From assembly GCA_944472135.2 (NCBI GenBank), contig OX235264.1:84330319-84394318 (forward strand): a stretch of 64,000 nucleotides of DNA. Direction: 5' to 3'. Positions within the stretch are counted from its first letter, which is position 1, and every line of letters starts with the position of its first letter. Position numbers and translations under genes: made by a program. Origin of the DNA: Trichobilharzia regenti (taxonomy: Eukaryota; Platyhelminthes; Trematoda; Strigeidida; Schistosomatidae). The notes beneath the pieces are model-generated. The model saw nothing but the letters and a program-made list of their open reading frames with translations, was not told where the DNA came from and made no database searches. Shown piece after piece: positions 1 through 11,598 of the stretch.

Positions 1-740
1 TATTCTACAACTCATTCTCAACCTTCCCTTCTCTTGTCTCTTATCAACTATTAATTCTGAATGATTATTCATCACTCAACCAATTAGTTGTCAACCCTTT
101 TGATTAAGCACGACTACTCCTAGTCTTTCAAACATACTTATTGCTCATTCACTCTGACTTGCTTCATCGCTCGCTCAAAGTTACCTTTGACCTCTGTTGT
201 CAACCTATCAATCAATCAATGAATCTATGTTGTATATGCATAAACAACACCCTACACAAACCTACAGCCTTGAAGTGACTCTACGAAAAGTGATCTCTTT
301 ACTGACAAGGCATGTCTTCTTCTTAATATTAAAAAAAAAAGTTAGTAGAAAGAGTTATTCCAGATGAGATGAGATGAGATGAGATGAGATCACGCCATGA
401 GACCAGGTGAGGTGATATCAGACCGGGAGGATGACGCCTGCCCAAGGCGACTCTCCACATGAACCAACCACAATTGAGATTGATTATTATTGGTGTGTAG
501 AAAATCAAGGTGAATAATTAATTATTATGGCTGTTATCACATGCATCCCCTTGACAAAGTGTTCTGATGAATGGTGATTGGATGAACGATGCAGACGATC
601 AGACCAATCAGTGAGCAGCTGAAATCAAGCATGTCAGTTTAGCTATATAAGTGTGGAGATGTGCCGGTATGCGATTAATTAGACGTGACGTGACGTGAGG
701 TGACTGTACTTGTCGACATCGGTTGTCAGAAAGCATCACC
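1..740 (+). promoter_or_regulatory. 5' flank and core promoter of alpha-tubulin copy 1
   Basis: No coding sequence is seen in this stretch. A GATGA pentamer microsatellite lies at about 362-390. A CCAAT box is at 604-608 and a TATATAA box at 644-650, 97 bp before the ATG, so transcription should start near 675. A short array of GACGT/ACGTG pentamers (about 681-706) then falls in the predicted 5' leader. The same CCAAT-TATA-pentamer order recurs before all five tubulin copies. Promoter function is inferred from motif spacing only. Confidence 0.7.
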
Positions 741-2615
741 ATGGTAGGTCGTTGTTCTTGTTTATGTGTTATGCATTGTGATGGTGACTTGAGTTGCTTG
801 GTTAGTTGGTTGATGTAGGTGGTCGTGTATGTATTGATGGTATGTAGTGTTATGTATTACCGACATTGACTGGTATTTGGCTATCCCGGTAATGACGACG
901 AGTAGTAGTAGTAGTAGGAGGAGGAGGAGGCTGTGTTGTTAGCTAGAATGTGAGGCAGGACTGATTTACTTGCAGGTGAGATGAGGTTCCACCTACAATA
1001 CGGCGTGTTGTAGCTAATTATTCGATTGGTAATAATCTGGATGAGTGTGAGTTGTGGTTGTCTGTCGAGTAGGCGGAGGTAGGAGGTGAAATGTTATCAG
1101 ATTAGGCGGGTGGTATAGCGAAGGATTGCATGTATTGTCACGAGAAGTTGTATGAGACAGTATGTGAGATTCGTTTTGGTAGAGTTTTAAGTTGTAAGGT
1201 GTTGTAAATTTCTCCTTGGAGTGAGTTAATCACAGTTTGTTTGTTTGTTTGTTTTTCAGCGTGAATGCATTAGTCTCCATGTTGGTCAAGCGGGTGTCCA
1301 GATGGGAGATTCGTGTTGGGAGTTGTACTGTCTGGAGCACGGGATTGAGCCAGATGGGCGAGTGTTGGTTGACTCGACAATTTCGACGAGTGGAAGTGGA
1401 AATGACGCATTCGGTACATTCTTCAGTGAGACGGGTTCCGGTCACTATGTTCCACGTGCAGTGTTTGTTGATCTTGAACCGACGGTGGTTGATGGTTTAC
1501 GCCATGGGAAGTACAAGCAGTTATTCCACCCGGAGCAGATGATTACTGGCAAGGAGGATGCGGCGAATAACTATGCGCGTGGCCACTACACGGTGGGCAA
1601 GGAGCTAGTGGACGAAGTGTTGGATCGGATACGAAAGCTGTCGGAGAGATGCACTGGTCTTCAGGGCTTCCTCATATTCCATTCGTTTGGAGGTGGTACT
1701 GGTTCAGGTTTTACCTCGCTACTGATGGAACGGTTGTCGGTGGATTTTGCGAAGAAGGCGAAACTGGAGTTCGCAGTATATCCCGCTCCACATATCTCTA
1801 CAGCTGTCGTTGAGCCGTATAACTCAATCCTGACGACTCATACGACGTTGGAGCACTCAGATTGTGCTTTCATGGTGGACAACGAGGCGATTTACGAGAT
1901 ATGCCGTCGAAATCTGACCATTGATCGCCCATCATACACGAACTTGAATCGTCTGATTGGCCAAGTGGTGAGCTCGATAACAGCTTCACTTCGATTCAGT
2001 GGCGCGTTGAATGTGGATTTGAACGAGTTCCAGACGAACCTTGTACCTTATCCACGTATTCATTTCCCGTTGACGACATATGCACCGGTCATCTCAGCTG
2101 AGAAGGCATTCCACGAGCAGCTGAGTGTCTCAGAGATCACGAACTCGTGCTTTGAGCCAGTGAATCAGATGGTGAAGTGTGATCCACGGAATGGGAAGTA
2201 TATGTCGTGTTGCTTGTTGTATCGTGGTGACGTTGTTCCGAAGGATGTGAATTCAGCGATAGCGAGTATCAAGACCCGGAAGTGTATTCAATTTGTGGAT
2301 TGGTGCCCTACAGGTTTCAAGGTGGGCATCAATTATCAGCCGCCTACGGTTGTTCCTGGTGGTGATTTGGCTAAGGTGAAACGTGCTGTCTGTATGTTGA
2401 GCAATACAACGGCGATATCTGAAGCGTGGTCACGTTTGAACCGGAAATTCGATTTGATGTATTCGAAACGGGCTTTCGTGCACTGGTATGTTGGTGAAGG
2501 TATGGAGGAGGGAGAATTTTCGGAGGCGCGAGAAGATTTGGCTGCTCTGGAGAGAGATTATGAAGAAGTGGCCAGTGAGACGAGTGTGGATGGGCAATCA
2601 GATGACGGTTATTGA
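741..2615 (+). CDS. Alpha-tubulin, copy 1 (divergent, Lys40-less)
   Basis: Alpha subunit of the tubulin heterodimer, the building block of microtubules. Exon 1 contributes only the ATG (741-743), followed at once by GTAGGT; the intron (744-1259) ends in a T-rich tract plus CAG, and exon 2 (1260-2615) supplies 451 codons. This restores the MREC N-terminus, and an intron straight after the start codon is a known alpha-tubulin gene feature. The 452-residue product has the tubulin signature GGGTGSG at 145-151, nucleotide-contacting D72/E74, N209 and N231, and the alpha-specific catalytic Glu at 257 (canonical 254). The offset of three comes from an insertion after residue 42. Odd points: position 40 is Ser instead of the acetylated Lys, and the tail after V438 has one Glu and ends GY. 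An upstream in-frame ATG at 1245 lies inside the intron and is not the start. Confidence 0.95.
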
Positions 2616-3370
<755 letters not shown>

Positions 3371-3859
3371 TTCCCTCCGATGACGATTAAGATATCTCCG
3401 ATATCCACACTCTTGTAAACTTCGAATATTTGAGGATATTCGACTCGAGGTACGCCATGAATCATTGAATGTGGAATAAGATGAAGAAGACAACTTGGGC
3501 AACAAATTCTGAGGGTAGGTGAAACAACAACAATAATAGCTAGTAAGGGATGCAGGATTTTTGGCGGGTGTGGGTAAAGGCGAAACTGTTAGATCTTGAC
3601 AATGAAGTGATAGTGACCAAGTTGATTAGAGTGTCTGTGGTAAATTCTTGTGAATACATTAGCTAGGCTTCTTCACATGGATTCCGATCTCTTCGGGTAT
3701 ATGTAGGAGCGAGCTGGAAGGACAAGTTAAGATAAGATAAGATTAGTCGGAATACAACGGATAACTTTAAATGCCACTGTTAACATTGACGTTATAATAA
3801 TCAGCACGACTAGGAGCAGACCACCGTTAGTATTCATCATATTCCACTAACTTTCAGTT

Positions 3860-4900
3860 ATTCTAATTTTACTACTTTCATTAGACTCGAATAAGTGCTT
3901 GAGACAACCAAATAATATCAACACAGTACTCAGGAATCATCGATTCTATCAAGTCTTTAATGACATTTCCCAGATATTCAGAAGTGAACATTTAGTGTGC
4001 GTCTCAGGATTAATTACTTGATGTGCCTCGTTGGTATACAAACATAGTTTACATAGTTTGAATCAATCAACTCACATAGGTGGCATACAGCTTCGGTTGA
4101 GGAGACGTTAGTGAATAGTGGATAGGCCCAATCCAACGGAGCCACAGTTAAGCCAGATACATTGATTTGACTTATTGGATCCACGAATTGAAACGTATCC
4201 TCCTTTAAGGAGTGTTTGGCGATTAGCTTTCTCCCTGGGAAGGTTGTTAAGTACCTACTAGCCATGGTGCTACGGGATGATGGTGGTGATCATAACATGT
4301 AAAGGATTGACATAGACTACCTGTTCTTTGTGGATGTTTGGTGAGCCATGTAAATGGGAAATTTCTGAACCAGACGGTGGTATCATTTCCTAGGTCAGTG
4401 AGCCGAATTTTCGGTCCTCTTTCATCTTCAAAACTTGCATAAATGGTCTTCTTCATTTCACTGGATATGTGTGTAATCTACCATGAGATGTTCATGCATA
4501 CCGTCGCCTACACATGCTGTTCAACTGGAATTGACGCATCCTAACAGCTGGATATTACTTACACAAAGACACTACACTGGTGTTGTCAATATGAATAACT
4601 CTTCAACAACTGTGTGTATAGACATCTAACTGTAGGGCGAAATGTGTCAGTTGTCGGAATGAGTATTCTTCGATCCATCATCTCTGAGTAAACCACGAGT
4701 ATTCATTCTTTCGCTAATCCCCTATATAAGAAGGGACTATACAGTTTTATGTATAGTGATGGGAGAATTCTACAATACTATGTATGATTCCATTCACCGA
4801 GTATTTTGATGACACTGAGTGATGGATGATATGATATTACTCGGTGAAGAGAAGTGCATTATTTCTATGTGGTCACATTGAAGTGATGTGGCGAAGAATT
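3860..4900 (-). mobile_element. 1.1-kb inverted-repeat-bounded element, truncated copy
   Basis: The inner terminal repeat starts at 3860. The outer terminal repeat, present in the other copies, is lost where the unique block begins. It carries the broken ORF at 4014-4456. The family is not recognised. Confidence 0.5.
4014..4456 (-). pseudogene. Broken ~145-codon ORF of unknown function
   Basis: Two open stretches on the minus strand, starting MKKTIYASFEDE and ending PTRHIK, would make one ORF of about 145 codons. They are separated by a stop (the TAA after WLVGT) and here also by a 5-bp longer junction near 4232-4240, which lets the second part read from its own Met at 4265. Comparison of copies suggests the TAA was once TTA, because the unit 3 left arm has TTA. 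I do not recognise the family; it is probably part of the surrounding repeat and not a cellular gene. Confidence 0.4.
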
Positions 4901-6120
4901 TATAACAGCTTGTCATTATTATCAATAAATACACATGATGCTGATCTGGATGTGATAACTCTGAAATGTATTATTTCCATGCAAGAAAGAATGTGGTCTG
5001 GTACTGTGTAAAGTGAAACGTTTTATTGAGTTTCCGATCGTCATTTACATCTGAGTTTGTAGCGTTTTATGTTCTGCCCCACGTAAAGCTGATGTGTCCT
5101 GGCTGATGACAGAGAAAATTACTCAGCCCTGTGTTGTATAGAGTGAGATGCGAGAATTTTTCAGAGATAGAAGAGACTTTGGTGCAGGATGGTATGTACC
5201 GAGTTTATTTCGACGGTTCTATTCACCTAGGCAGAACCCACACTATTTCTATCAGTTGAAATAAACTCATCGTCCTTATGTTTGTTTCACTATGACTTTC
5301 TTAATTACATCTATATACGATCGAGGCTGATGATAAAGAAATGTAAAGATTTGTAGTTGTAGTGATTGTCAGTCAGTGATCATTGCGTAAGCACAGATAA
5401 AATACAGTGACTAGAAGTAATGATAATATTGTGAAATGAAAATTTGGTGTGTACATGACCGAATGCAAAGACGATGGATGACGTTACTCAACAGGTAGCA
5501 TTCTAGGAGTCAATAAAAAATTACGTCTAATTTGAAAGTGTGGTTGTCTGGAGAATAGTGAACCGCATGCACAATAGTCACAGTCGTTTTCGTTCACTTC
5601 ATAAACGGAATCACAGAGGGATTAATCGTGTCACACTCAGAGATAAGAGATAGACTATGCTCGTATAGCCTATTTCAGTCCTCGAAAATACCTGTGCCCC
5701 TACGATGATGCATTTTCTCATTCTAAGCGTTCACAGATGGCAGTGACTCTCAGGTAGCTTACTAGAATCATACCGGTGGGATGTTCACCACTTTGTACAC
5801 ATCAGTGGTGAGGTCGAAACTAAAAAATGGAATCCAGAGAGCCAGTCGTCGCCCAAGAATCCACTGATTTATTCCGGAGTATGTTGTTGAAGGGGAGGAC
5901 TCGCTTATGCTGATTATTCCTGGTATAATTAATTTACCAAACGAGGGAATATTTAACTGACAGTTTCAATCTCTCCTCCTTGATTGATATCGTCGACGGA
6001 GAGGAGATCACCTCAAAATGATGTGAGCTCTGAGAAATGACTGTAGACGAGCCAGAAATAATTCTGGTAAGGGGGAAAGGTTGGGAATGAGGCTAGAAAA
6101 CCCATCCTGTAAAATAAACT
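4901..6120. other. Single-copy block replacing the outer right arm
   Basis: About 1.2 kb found nowhere else in the window. It replaces the outer 1.35 kb of the right arm. It has no long ORF, no clear terminal repeats and no recognised domain in either strand. Repeat-like homology resumes at 6121, just beyond where the arm would have ended. Confidence 0.5.
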
Positions 6121-6904
6121 CTGCTACAGAAACTTCAAGCCATTATCTTAAAACCCTATGTTGTTCTACTGGGGAACGTAAAGGAAAGAAAACAATATCT
6201 AGGATTGCTGTGAGAAATTTTATCACTTCCACTGCCTTTATTATATGTAAGTCTAGTAGTTGTTAAAATACATAAATAAATAAATAAACGATGAAAAGCT
6301 AAGCATTATTTTTCACATCATTTTCTGTCAAACTTCACTGCACCAGTTTTGACCTGACAAATAACCAAACATTCATTCCTGTAGTATTAAACAAAGGTGC
6401 TAGGCTATCAATGATATTCTGCCTACAATAACAAATAACTACTACTCCTACTACTACCACTGGGACGAACCTGGGTGTGCATGAATGAAACTGGTACATG
6501 ACTCATGTTTGTTTGTGTTAATCAGAGGAAGAGAAAAAAGGGTCAAGGTCACATTATAGTGACGACAATTAGAGTGAATTCAATCATCTAGCGACTACGT
6601 TATAAATGAATTTCTGTTCCAAATTGACCAGGTATATGGATGAATGAAGAGAGGTCACCACAAAGTTCAATAGCTATGCGTATAACAGATAACAATAATA
6701 ATAATACATATGAATGAATGTGAACACCCTGACTAAATGCATCCATCCGTTTCTAATCGATGAAAGAAAATTCCAAATGCTGGAAAACTCAACAGATGTA
6801 GACGTATAAGCTGAACAGCAGTTGACAAATATGCTTATGGAGCTGAGGAGAAACGAAGCTGTCTCCGAGTCAGCCTAGAAGTCTCATACCCAAACTGGAA
6901 GAAT
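6121..6904. other. Spacer, unit 1
   Basis: Matches 24441-25160 in part and then 27300-27500, skipping the PLE fragment and about 950 bp found in units 2 and 3. It contains a TAAA microsatellite near 6273-6289 and an AAT run near 6692-6707. No gene seen. Confidence 0.5.
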
Positions 6905-7686
6905 GTGTGTGTGCTTTCACCAAAACACATAAACCAGAAATTCCTCCTCTCACACTCCTAGACATACATACATATCTAATTCCACCTATCATGGAGTGAC
7001 ACAGTGGCTGGTTGGAATCCTCCAACTGTTACACAAGAGAGTAGTAAGTCATACTGTTGAAGACTTCTTCCTTCGAATTCATTTCCAACCTACATGATGT
7101 CATAGTGTAAATGGGAAGCAAATGCTATGCATAGTAGATATCATATGGCTGTTCACCAATGTAACATTTATCGTGACTATGGAATTCATATATCAACAGA
7201 TAGCTGAAAATCAGCTCGATATCTGAATTTCTATCACCGTTCAAATGGATCTCAAAGAGCTCTTTCTAAGATTCACTGAGAATCTTACAGTGATATCGTT
7301 TTGCTTTTCATTCATTGGGAAATAAAAAATAAACCTTTATTCGAATGAATGAATGAATGAATGAATGTACACTTCACATTGAACAATCTATGTTATGGGG
7401 AATAATAAAAAGGCAGTGTCAGTGAAGAAAATTTTCTTTTCGACGAAGTCATCAACTAGGCTGCATCTCTCTGTCTCTCTCTCTCTCTCCCTCCATTGAA
7501 TACAAATCGATGGTATCACCATGGGTTCTCGGTTGGGTGCAGCTGTGTCAAATTTCTCTGTTGTTAATCTTGAGAGTAGTGCACTGAAACAAGTGGCAGA
7601 CAAAATGGATTCTTATCTCCCTTATTTTCGTGGTAAATTCATCATTCTTGTTGAGCCAGCCAGCCAGCTGACAAGAATGAAATATT
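6905..7686 (+). pseudogene. Penelope-like reverse transcriptase remnant (family C)
   Basis: Across broken frames the plus strand reads PLE reverse-transcriptase blocks in the right order: a TKTHKPEIPPL segment (PLE RTs have KTHKPG.P.RP), a SGWL segment, a FEFISNL segment, SLFTNV-like IWLFTNVTFIVTMEFI, LKELFLRFTENL, and QIDGITMGSRLGAAVSNF (PLE motif QIDGVAMGSPLGP). Stops, frameshifts and a GAAT microsatellite (about 7342-7367) plus a TC tract (about 7468-7488) interrupt it. No catalytic RYVDD is seen. It is a dead fragment; near-identical copies lie in units 2 and 3. Confidence 0.65.
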
Positions 7687-8059
7687 AACAAAACTTGATG
7701 ATGCACATCCATCACTCATGTTCACTTATTTTTATTCAAATGTTTCATCAATTCATATGCATGTATATGAATATGTGTAGCGCGAAAGTTGTTTGAGTGC
7801 CTTGATATGATTATGAGGAATAATTTGTGCTCGAAACGTTGTTGTCATCAGTAAATATTACTGTATAACAAATACTGTGTGGCTTTATCCAAATAAAATC
7901 TTCCATATTAGTTTGTTTATTAGATGTATCACACAGTCAGTCAGTGAAACAGTCAGTATTATTTACTGGATGACACAGTTTCGAACAAAATTTATTGCTG
8001 TTCATAATCATACCAATCAATTATGATCACACGACTTCGAAACTTGAGTTTTGTAGTTT
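7687..8059. other. Noncoding spacer, possible PLE terminal sequence
   Basis: No ORF. AATAAAATC near 7892 and a segment reading GCTCGAAACGTTG (about 7830-7842) resemble the ends of PLE copies in general layout, but no element boundary can be set. Confidence 0.3.
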
Positions 8060-9475
8060 TCTTTGTTCTCACCTATTTGTCGTCCTATTGGGGTAGTAGA
8101 ATTTTCCAGATGTCTGGGTGGACAGGTGTTGAATCATTCCCACTACACGTATTTTCTCTCAGTTGATTCGATAAACAAGGCTTCCGTTATCAATCTCGCC
8201 CTCCACCCTGCTATTACAACATTAGATTATCCCATCCTACTGTATGGTTGTGTAATTGCATGCAGTCAGTGCTATGGCTGAACTATTCTCTAGATTTCTG
8301 ATATTATTCGGGTCAACTAATCTCGATTTCGCTAGGTTTTTATGCTCCGCTAGTCTGACTGACACCATTCTGCTACTTTGACTTGTGTGCTTGACCTGAC
8401 AATCATTCCAGACAGTGAGTGTATTAGATAAAATAAACTGGTTTGTTTAATCGGCTCCACCGGATACTTTAACTGACACAGCTTGATTCTAACTGAGTTT
8501 GTGGGTTTCAATGCTAGCCACTTTCATTCCTGCCTTGTTAAGAATTCTGAGTGAAGTTTCCGAGGTTCCTTCATGTATGCAAGTACTACTGATGATTCAG
8601 ATTCCTTATTGTTGGTGTTGTCATTATCCTGTGCATGTTTGACATGCATGTCAACATTAATATCACTATTATTATTATTATTGTTATTATTATTATTATT
8701 ATTATTATTGTTATTATTATTATCACGATGACTGCTAGTATTTTTAATTTCATTTCTACGTTTTCCCACATACTTCCTGATTAATTTACCTGAGTAATTA
8801 TTAAGTCTCAAAGCTTGTCTTATATGTCTCACTTCCTGTCCTACATTTTCCTCGGTACTACTTAGTTTTCGTGCTCTACTACTTAAACATTTCAATAATC
8901 CTAGTGTCGTTGACATAAGATGGTGGGATGATCGGAAATCCAAATATCGGTTCAAATGTGTGGGTTTCCCGTAAACACTAGTGTTTAACTTCCCATCTGC
9001 TTTCTATTTTACACTACAATCCAGCATTGGAAGCTCCCATCCACGACTTTACAATTTGTAAGTGAATTGAATTGCCTCCACCTTTAGGCTAATGTATTCG
9101 AAAAATCTATCTATATCCTGTGTTCAAAGTACAGTGAATATGTCATCTACATACCTCCACCATACTTTACGGGTGGGGCTGAATGTTTCAACCGCTATGA
9201 TTTCCCACCTATCCATGAATATATCTTCCACAAGCGGTGATATTAGTGACCACATGGGAACTCCCTCAGATTCTTTGCATATTTTACCCTGGAATTATTT
9301 ACCTATTGTGGAAGTCAGGCATAGTTGCACTCACACAATTATGTCCTCATGTGGCAATTTCCTTCTAAGTTCGAGTTGTTCATCACAAATGAGTTCGTTT
9401 CTGACTGCCTCTATAGCCATATTTATTGGTGAACGTGTAAATAAACTGACAGAGTCAAAACTAACTAACTAACTA
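8060..9475 (-). pseudogene. Penelope-like RT and endonuclease remnant (family B)
   Basis: Reading the minus strand from 9475: an SVSLFTRSPINMAIEAV block (RT motif A region), EGVPMWSLISPLVEDIFM (motif B, degraded from GVPMGSPISP), WWRYVDDIFTVL with both catalytic Asp intact (RYVDD at 9142-9156), then KPTHLNRYLDF, LSSRARKLSS, and after an Asn repeat the KPTNSVRIKLCQLK and ALFIES segments expected before and within the GIY-YIG endonuclease. Stops are scattered through it, so it is inactive. An AAT/ATT microsatellite (8669-8723) encodes the Asn run and is longer here than in units 2 and 3. Confidence 0.7.
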
Positions 9476-9803
9476 ACTAACCACTTTTCCTTCGTTATCT
9501 AATTTCCAATTCCCTACTCCATGTTTTAGTTCACAAGAATTTGTTAGTCTAGATTTGGAGTAGAATTACGTAATACCACAGTGACCAAGCTTTACACAAA
9601 TATTAAAATAAAAAAATCTTCCCCATAATCGAGTTAATGTGATGGTTGTTGGTGACTGGCTACAAGACGAAGTTGTAGTGAGAATTCGTGACCAGTGGGG
9701 TCCATCCATTGACGAGTGACGATCGAGTTCCCACCGATGACATGGGTTGGTGGTCGGGATAAAGTCATCACGAATTGGGAGAAGTTGGAACTCAATGTCC
9801 ATT

Positions 9804-9985
9804 GAAACAGTTCCCAGTGGCTGAATGGTATACGAGTTCTCTGGCCTTGTAACCGGAAGGTCGTGTCTTCGAAACCCAGTCGGCGTGTACAGTCGGTGAT
9901 TCCCAAACTAGCATGAAACAGCTGTCTGGCTGAGCTCCCTGGTTCCCAATGCTTCTCCATCTGATATCAATCCGTGGTCTAACCG
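9804..9985 (+). repeat. tRNA-related SINE-like repeat in left arm 2
   Basis: TGGCTGAATGGT (about 9818-9829) resembles a pol III A box and TCTTCGAAACC (about 9866-9876) a B box, about 45 bp apart as in tRNA-derived SINEs. A 108-codon antisense ORF crosses it and is not believed to be a gene. Element ends are not defined. Confidence 0.45.
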
Positions 9986-10038
9986 GAACTACTAACAAAT
10001 TCTAGTAACAATATATCCAGGTGTTGAAGGAGCTGGGC

Positions 10039-10448
10039 TGAAAATTAATTACGGAATTCAAGACACGTTTATTCCTAGGCGTTAGTCACAAGTTCTTACA
10101 TAGTCAAGAATTCTACAAAAATAATAATGATGACTGAGAAAAATTACAGGGTGACTCAGAAGCATTGCGTAAAATACAACCAAGTTAATATATAGAATTA
10201 GTCAGAATTGTAAAAATTAATGAGATCGAAAGATTGTTTTCCTCCCCTTGTAACCATCTCTCGACTTTGCTAATCTTCACAATTCTGGCTAACTCTAATA
10301 ACTTACTTGTTTGTGATTGGCGTAATTCTCCTGAGTCATTCATTCTATTCTTATTAGTCGTCATTAATTTACAGATATTTTGATTGTGTTATAACTTGTT
10401 ACTAACGCCTAAGAATCCAGTCAAAACGAATTCTGTAATTAATTTTCA
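10039..10448. mobile_element. 410-bp foldback (MITE-like) element, left arm 2
   Basis: Both ends carry the same 14-bp inverted repeat TGAAAATTAATTAC. The two ~200-bp halves continue as imperfect reverse complements (for example TAGGCGTTAG near 10075 and its complement CTAACGCCTA near 10402), meeting near CCTCCCC at 10241-10247. Noncoding. No convincing target-site duplication. All six copies in the window are exactly 410 bp long. Confidence 0.65.
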
Positions 10449-11429
10449 CCCCCACCACCACCCCCACCGCCACCGTCACCCCACCCCCACTCACTCAAAA
10501 CTCAGATATCTTCTCACTAACATCTAGTAGTTGATTGTTTTGATGACTGACCTCTAACCACTTAATTTCACCCAGCTATACCTAAAAATGAGTAACTAAA
10601 ATAACCACTTGACTGGTCGTCATCAGATTCTAATTTGATTACTTTCATTAGACTCCAATAGGTGCTTGAGACAACCAAATGTCAACGCAAGCGGCTATAC
10701 ATTCTTCGCCACATCACTTCAATGTGACCACATAGAAATAATGCACTTCTCTTCACCGAGTAATATCATATCATCCATCACTCAGTGTCATCAAAATACT
10801 CGGTGAATGGAATCATACATAGTATTGTAGAATTCTCCCATCACTATACATAAAACTGTATAGTCCCTTCTTATATAGGGGATTAGCGAAAGAATGAATA
10901 CTCGTGGTTTACTCAGAGATGATGGATCAAATAATAAATATTGATCGAAGAAATATTTACTTTTCAATTAGATCCTTATCTGCGGCTCTGCTCTAATATA
11001 TACAGCATTTTTATTACAATACGCAAGAATCTACCAATCAAGTGGCTATATTTTTTTAAGAATAATTAATCGGTGTCAGAATGTCGATGGGGTGAGAATT
11101 ATTGAATAAAGTTAATGTATATAATTTAAAAGTGGAAAGGGTTACAACAAGTGGATTGATTACATAATGCATAATTTTGGAAAAATGAAAAGCAATTAAG
11201 GAATACAGATTGTTAAATGAAATAAAACATTTTGGACACTGATAATTTGTCACTAATGTTGAAGTGGTCATAAGAATAAAATAATTTTTAAAGGATAACA
11301 CGTAATTAAAAATGAAGTAGATAGAAAAATAAAGTAATTCGGACAATTATAGTTTTTATAGTTTCTTGAAAAGAAAAAAATATTTTAGGGGGAGGGGGAT
11401 GAAGTAATCCGGTTTATACAATCATGTAG

Positions 11430-11598
11430 CGGTGGCCAAGGTAAGGAAAGTGGATGTACAAATTTCTTCTGAACGCACAAGTTTGGCTTCTTCAGGTGGA
11501 TTCCTATTGCTTCAGTTGTATGTAGAAGACGAACTCGTAAAGCAAAATTAAGATTAGTAGGAATGCGATAAATAATTTTAAATGCAGTATTAACGTCA
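11430..11598 (-). pseudogene. PLE-F endonuclease C-terminus, severed by the RTE
   Basis: The minus strand reads VNTAFKIIYRIPTNL, RVRLLHTTEAIGIHLKKP and NLCVQKKFVHPLSLPW. This is the RLL-EA-I / LC-QK / LPW ending characteristic of PLE proteins. It continues in frame from HLVDSEHKVDVN on the far side of the RTE (13781-14185) once the 10-bp target duplication is counted once. Confidence 0.75.

Larger units (their letters stand above)
3371..4900 (-). repeat. Right inverted-repeat arm, unit 1 (truncated)
   Basis: Reverse complement of the inner half of the left arms (for example 45610-48470). It contains a PLE C-terminal fragment (about 3600-3836, minus strand), a TAAGA tract near 3727-3742, and the inner part of the 1.1-kb inverted-repeat-bounded element. 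Homology to the other right arms stops at about 4900, where unrelated sequence begins, so the outer ~1.35 kb is missing. Confidence 0.85.

Noticed and set aside
1245..2615. 456-residue tubulin reading from an ATG inside the intron ([10 protein letters not shown])
   Set aside because: The five extra residues come from the intron's T-rich tract and CAG acceptor; the ATG at 741 against a GT donor restores the conserved MREC start.
5101..5125. CTGATGA followed closely by GAAA, and again near 5328: possible hammerhead ribozyme cores
   Set aside because: No stem II complementarity between the two motifs and no flanking stems I or III; hammerheads occur in PLEs, but no PLE sequence is seen here.
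7790..7860. TTGATATGA ... CTCGAAAC segment as a degenerate PLE hammerhead
   Set aside because: The conserved core is not intact and the needed helices could not be drawn by eye.
8063..8281. 72-codon ORF conserved in three units
   Set aside because: Opposite strand of the decayed PLE-B endonuclease end; no independent support.
9092..9472. 126-codon plus-strand ORF
   Set aside because: Shadow of the minus-strand PLE-B reverse transcriptase, whose RYVDD lies at 9142-9156.
9634..9960. 108-codon ORF preserved in every full arm (also 23839-24165, 39523-39849, 62364-62690)
   Set aside because: Overlaps the tRNA-like SINE motifs in antisense; conservation is explained by homogenised arms, with no coding signature.
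11056..11346. 96-codon minus-strand ORF in the PLE-F tail
   Set aside because: AT-rich composition, no motif, lies in the probable 3' noncoding region of the element.
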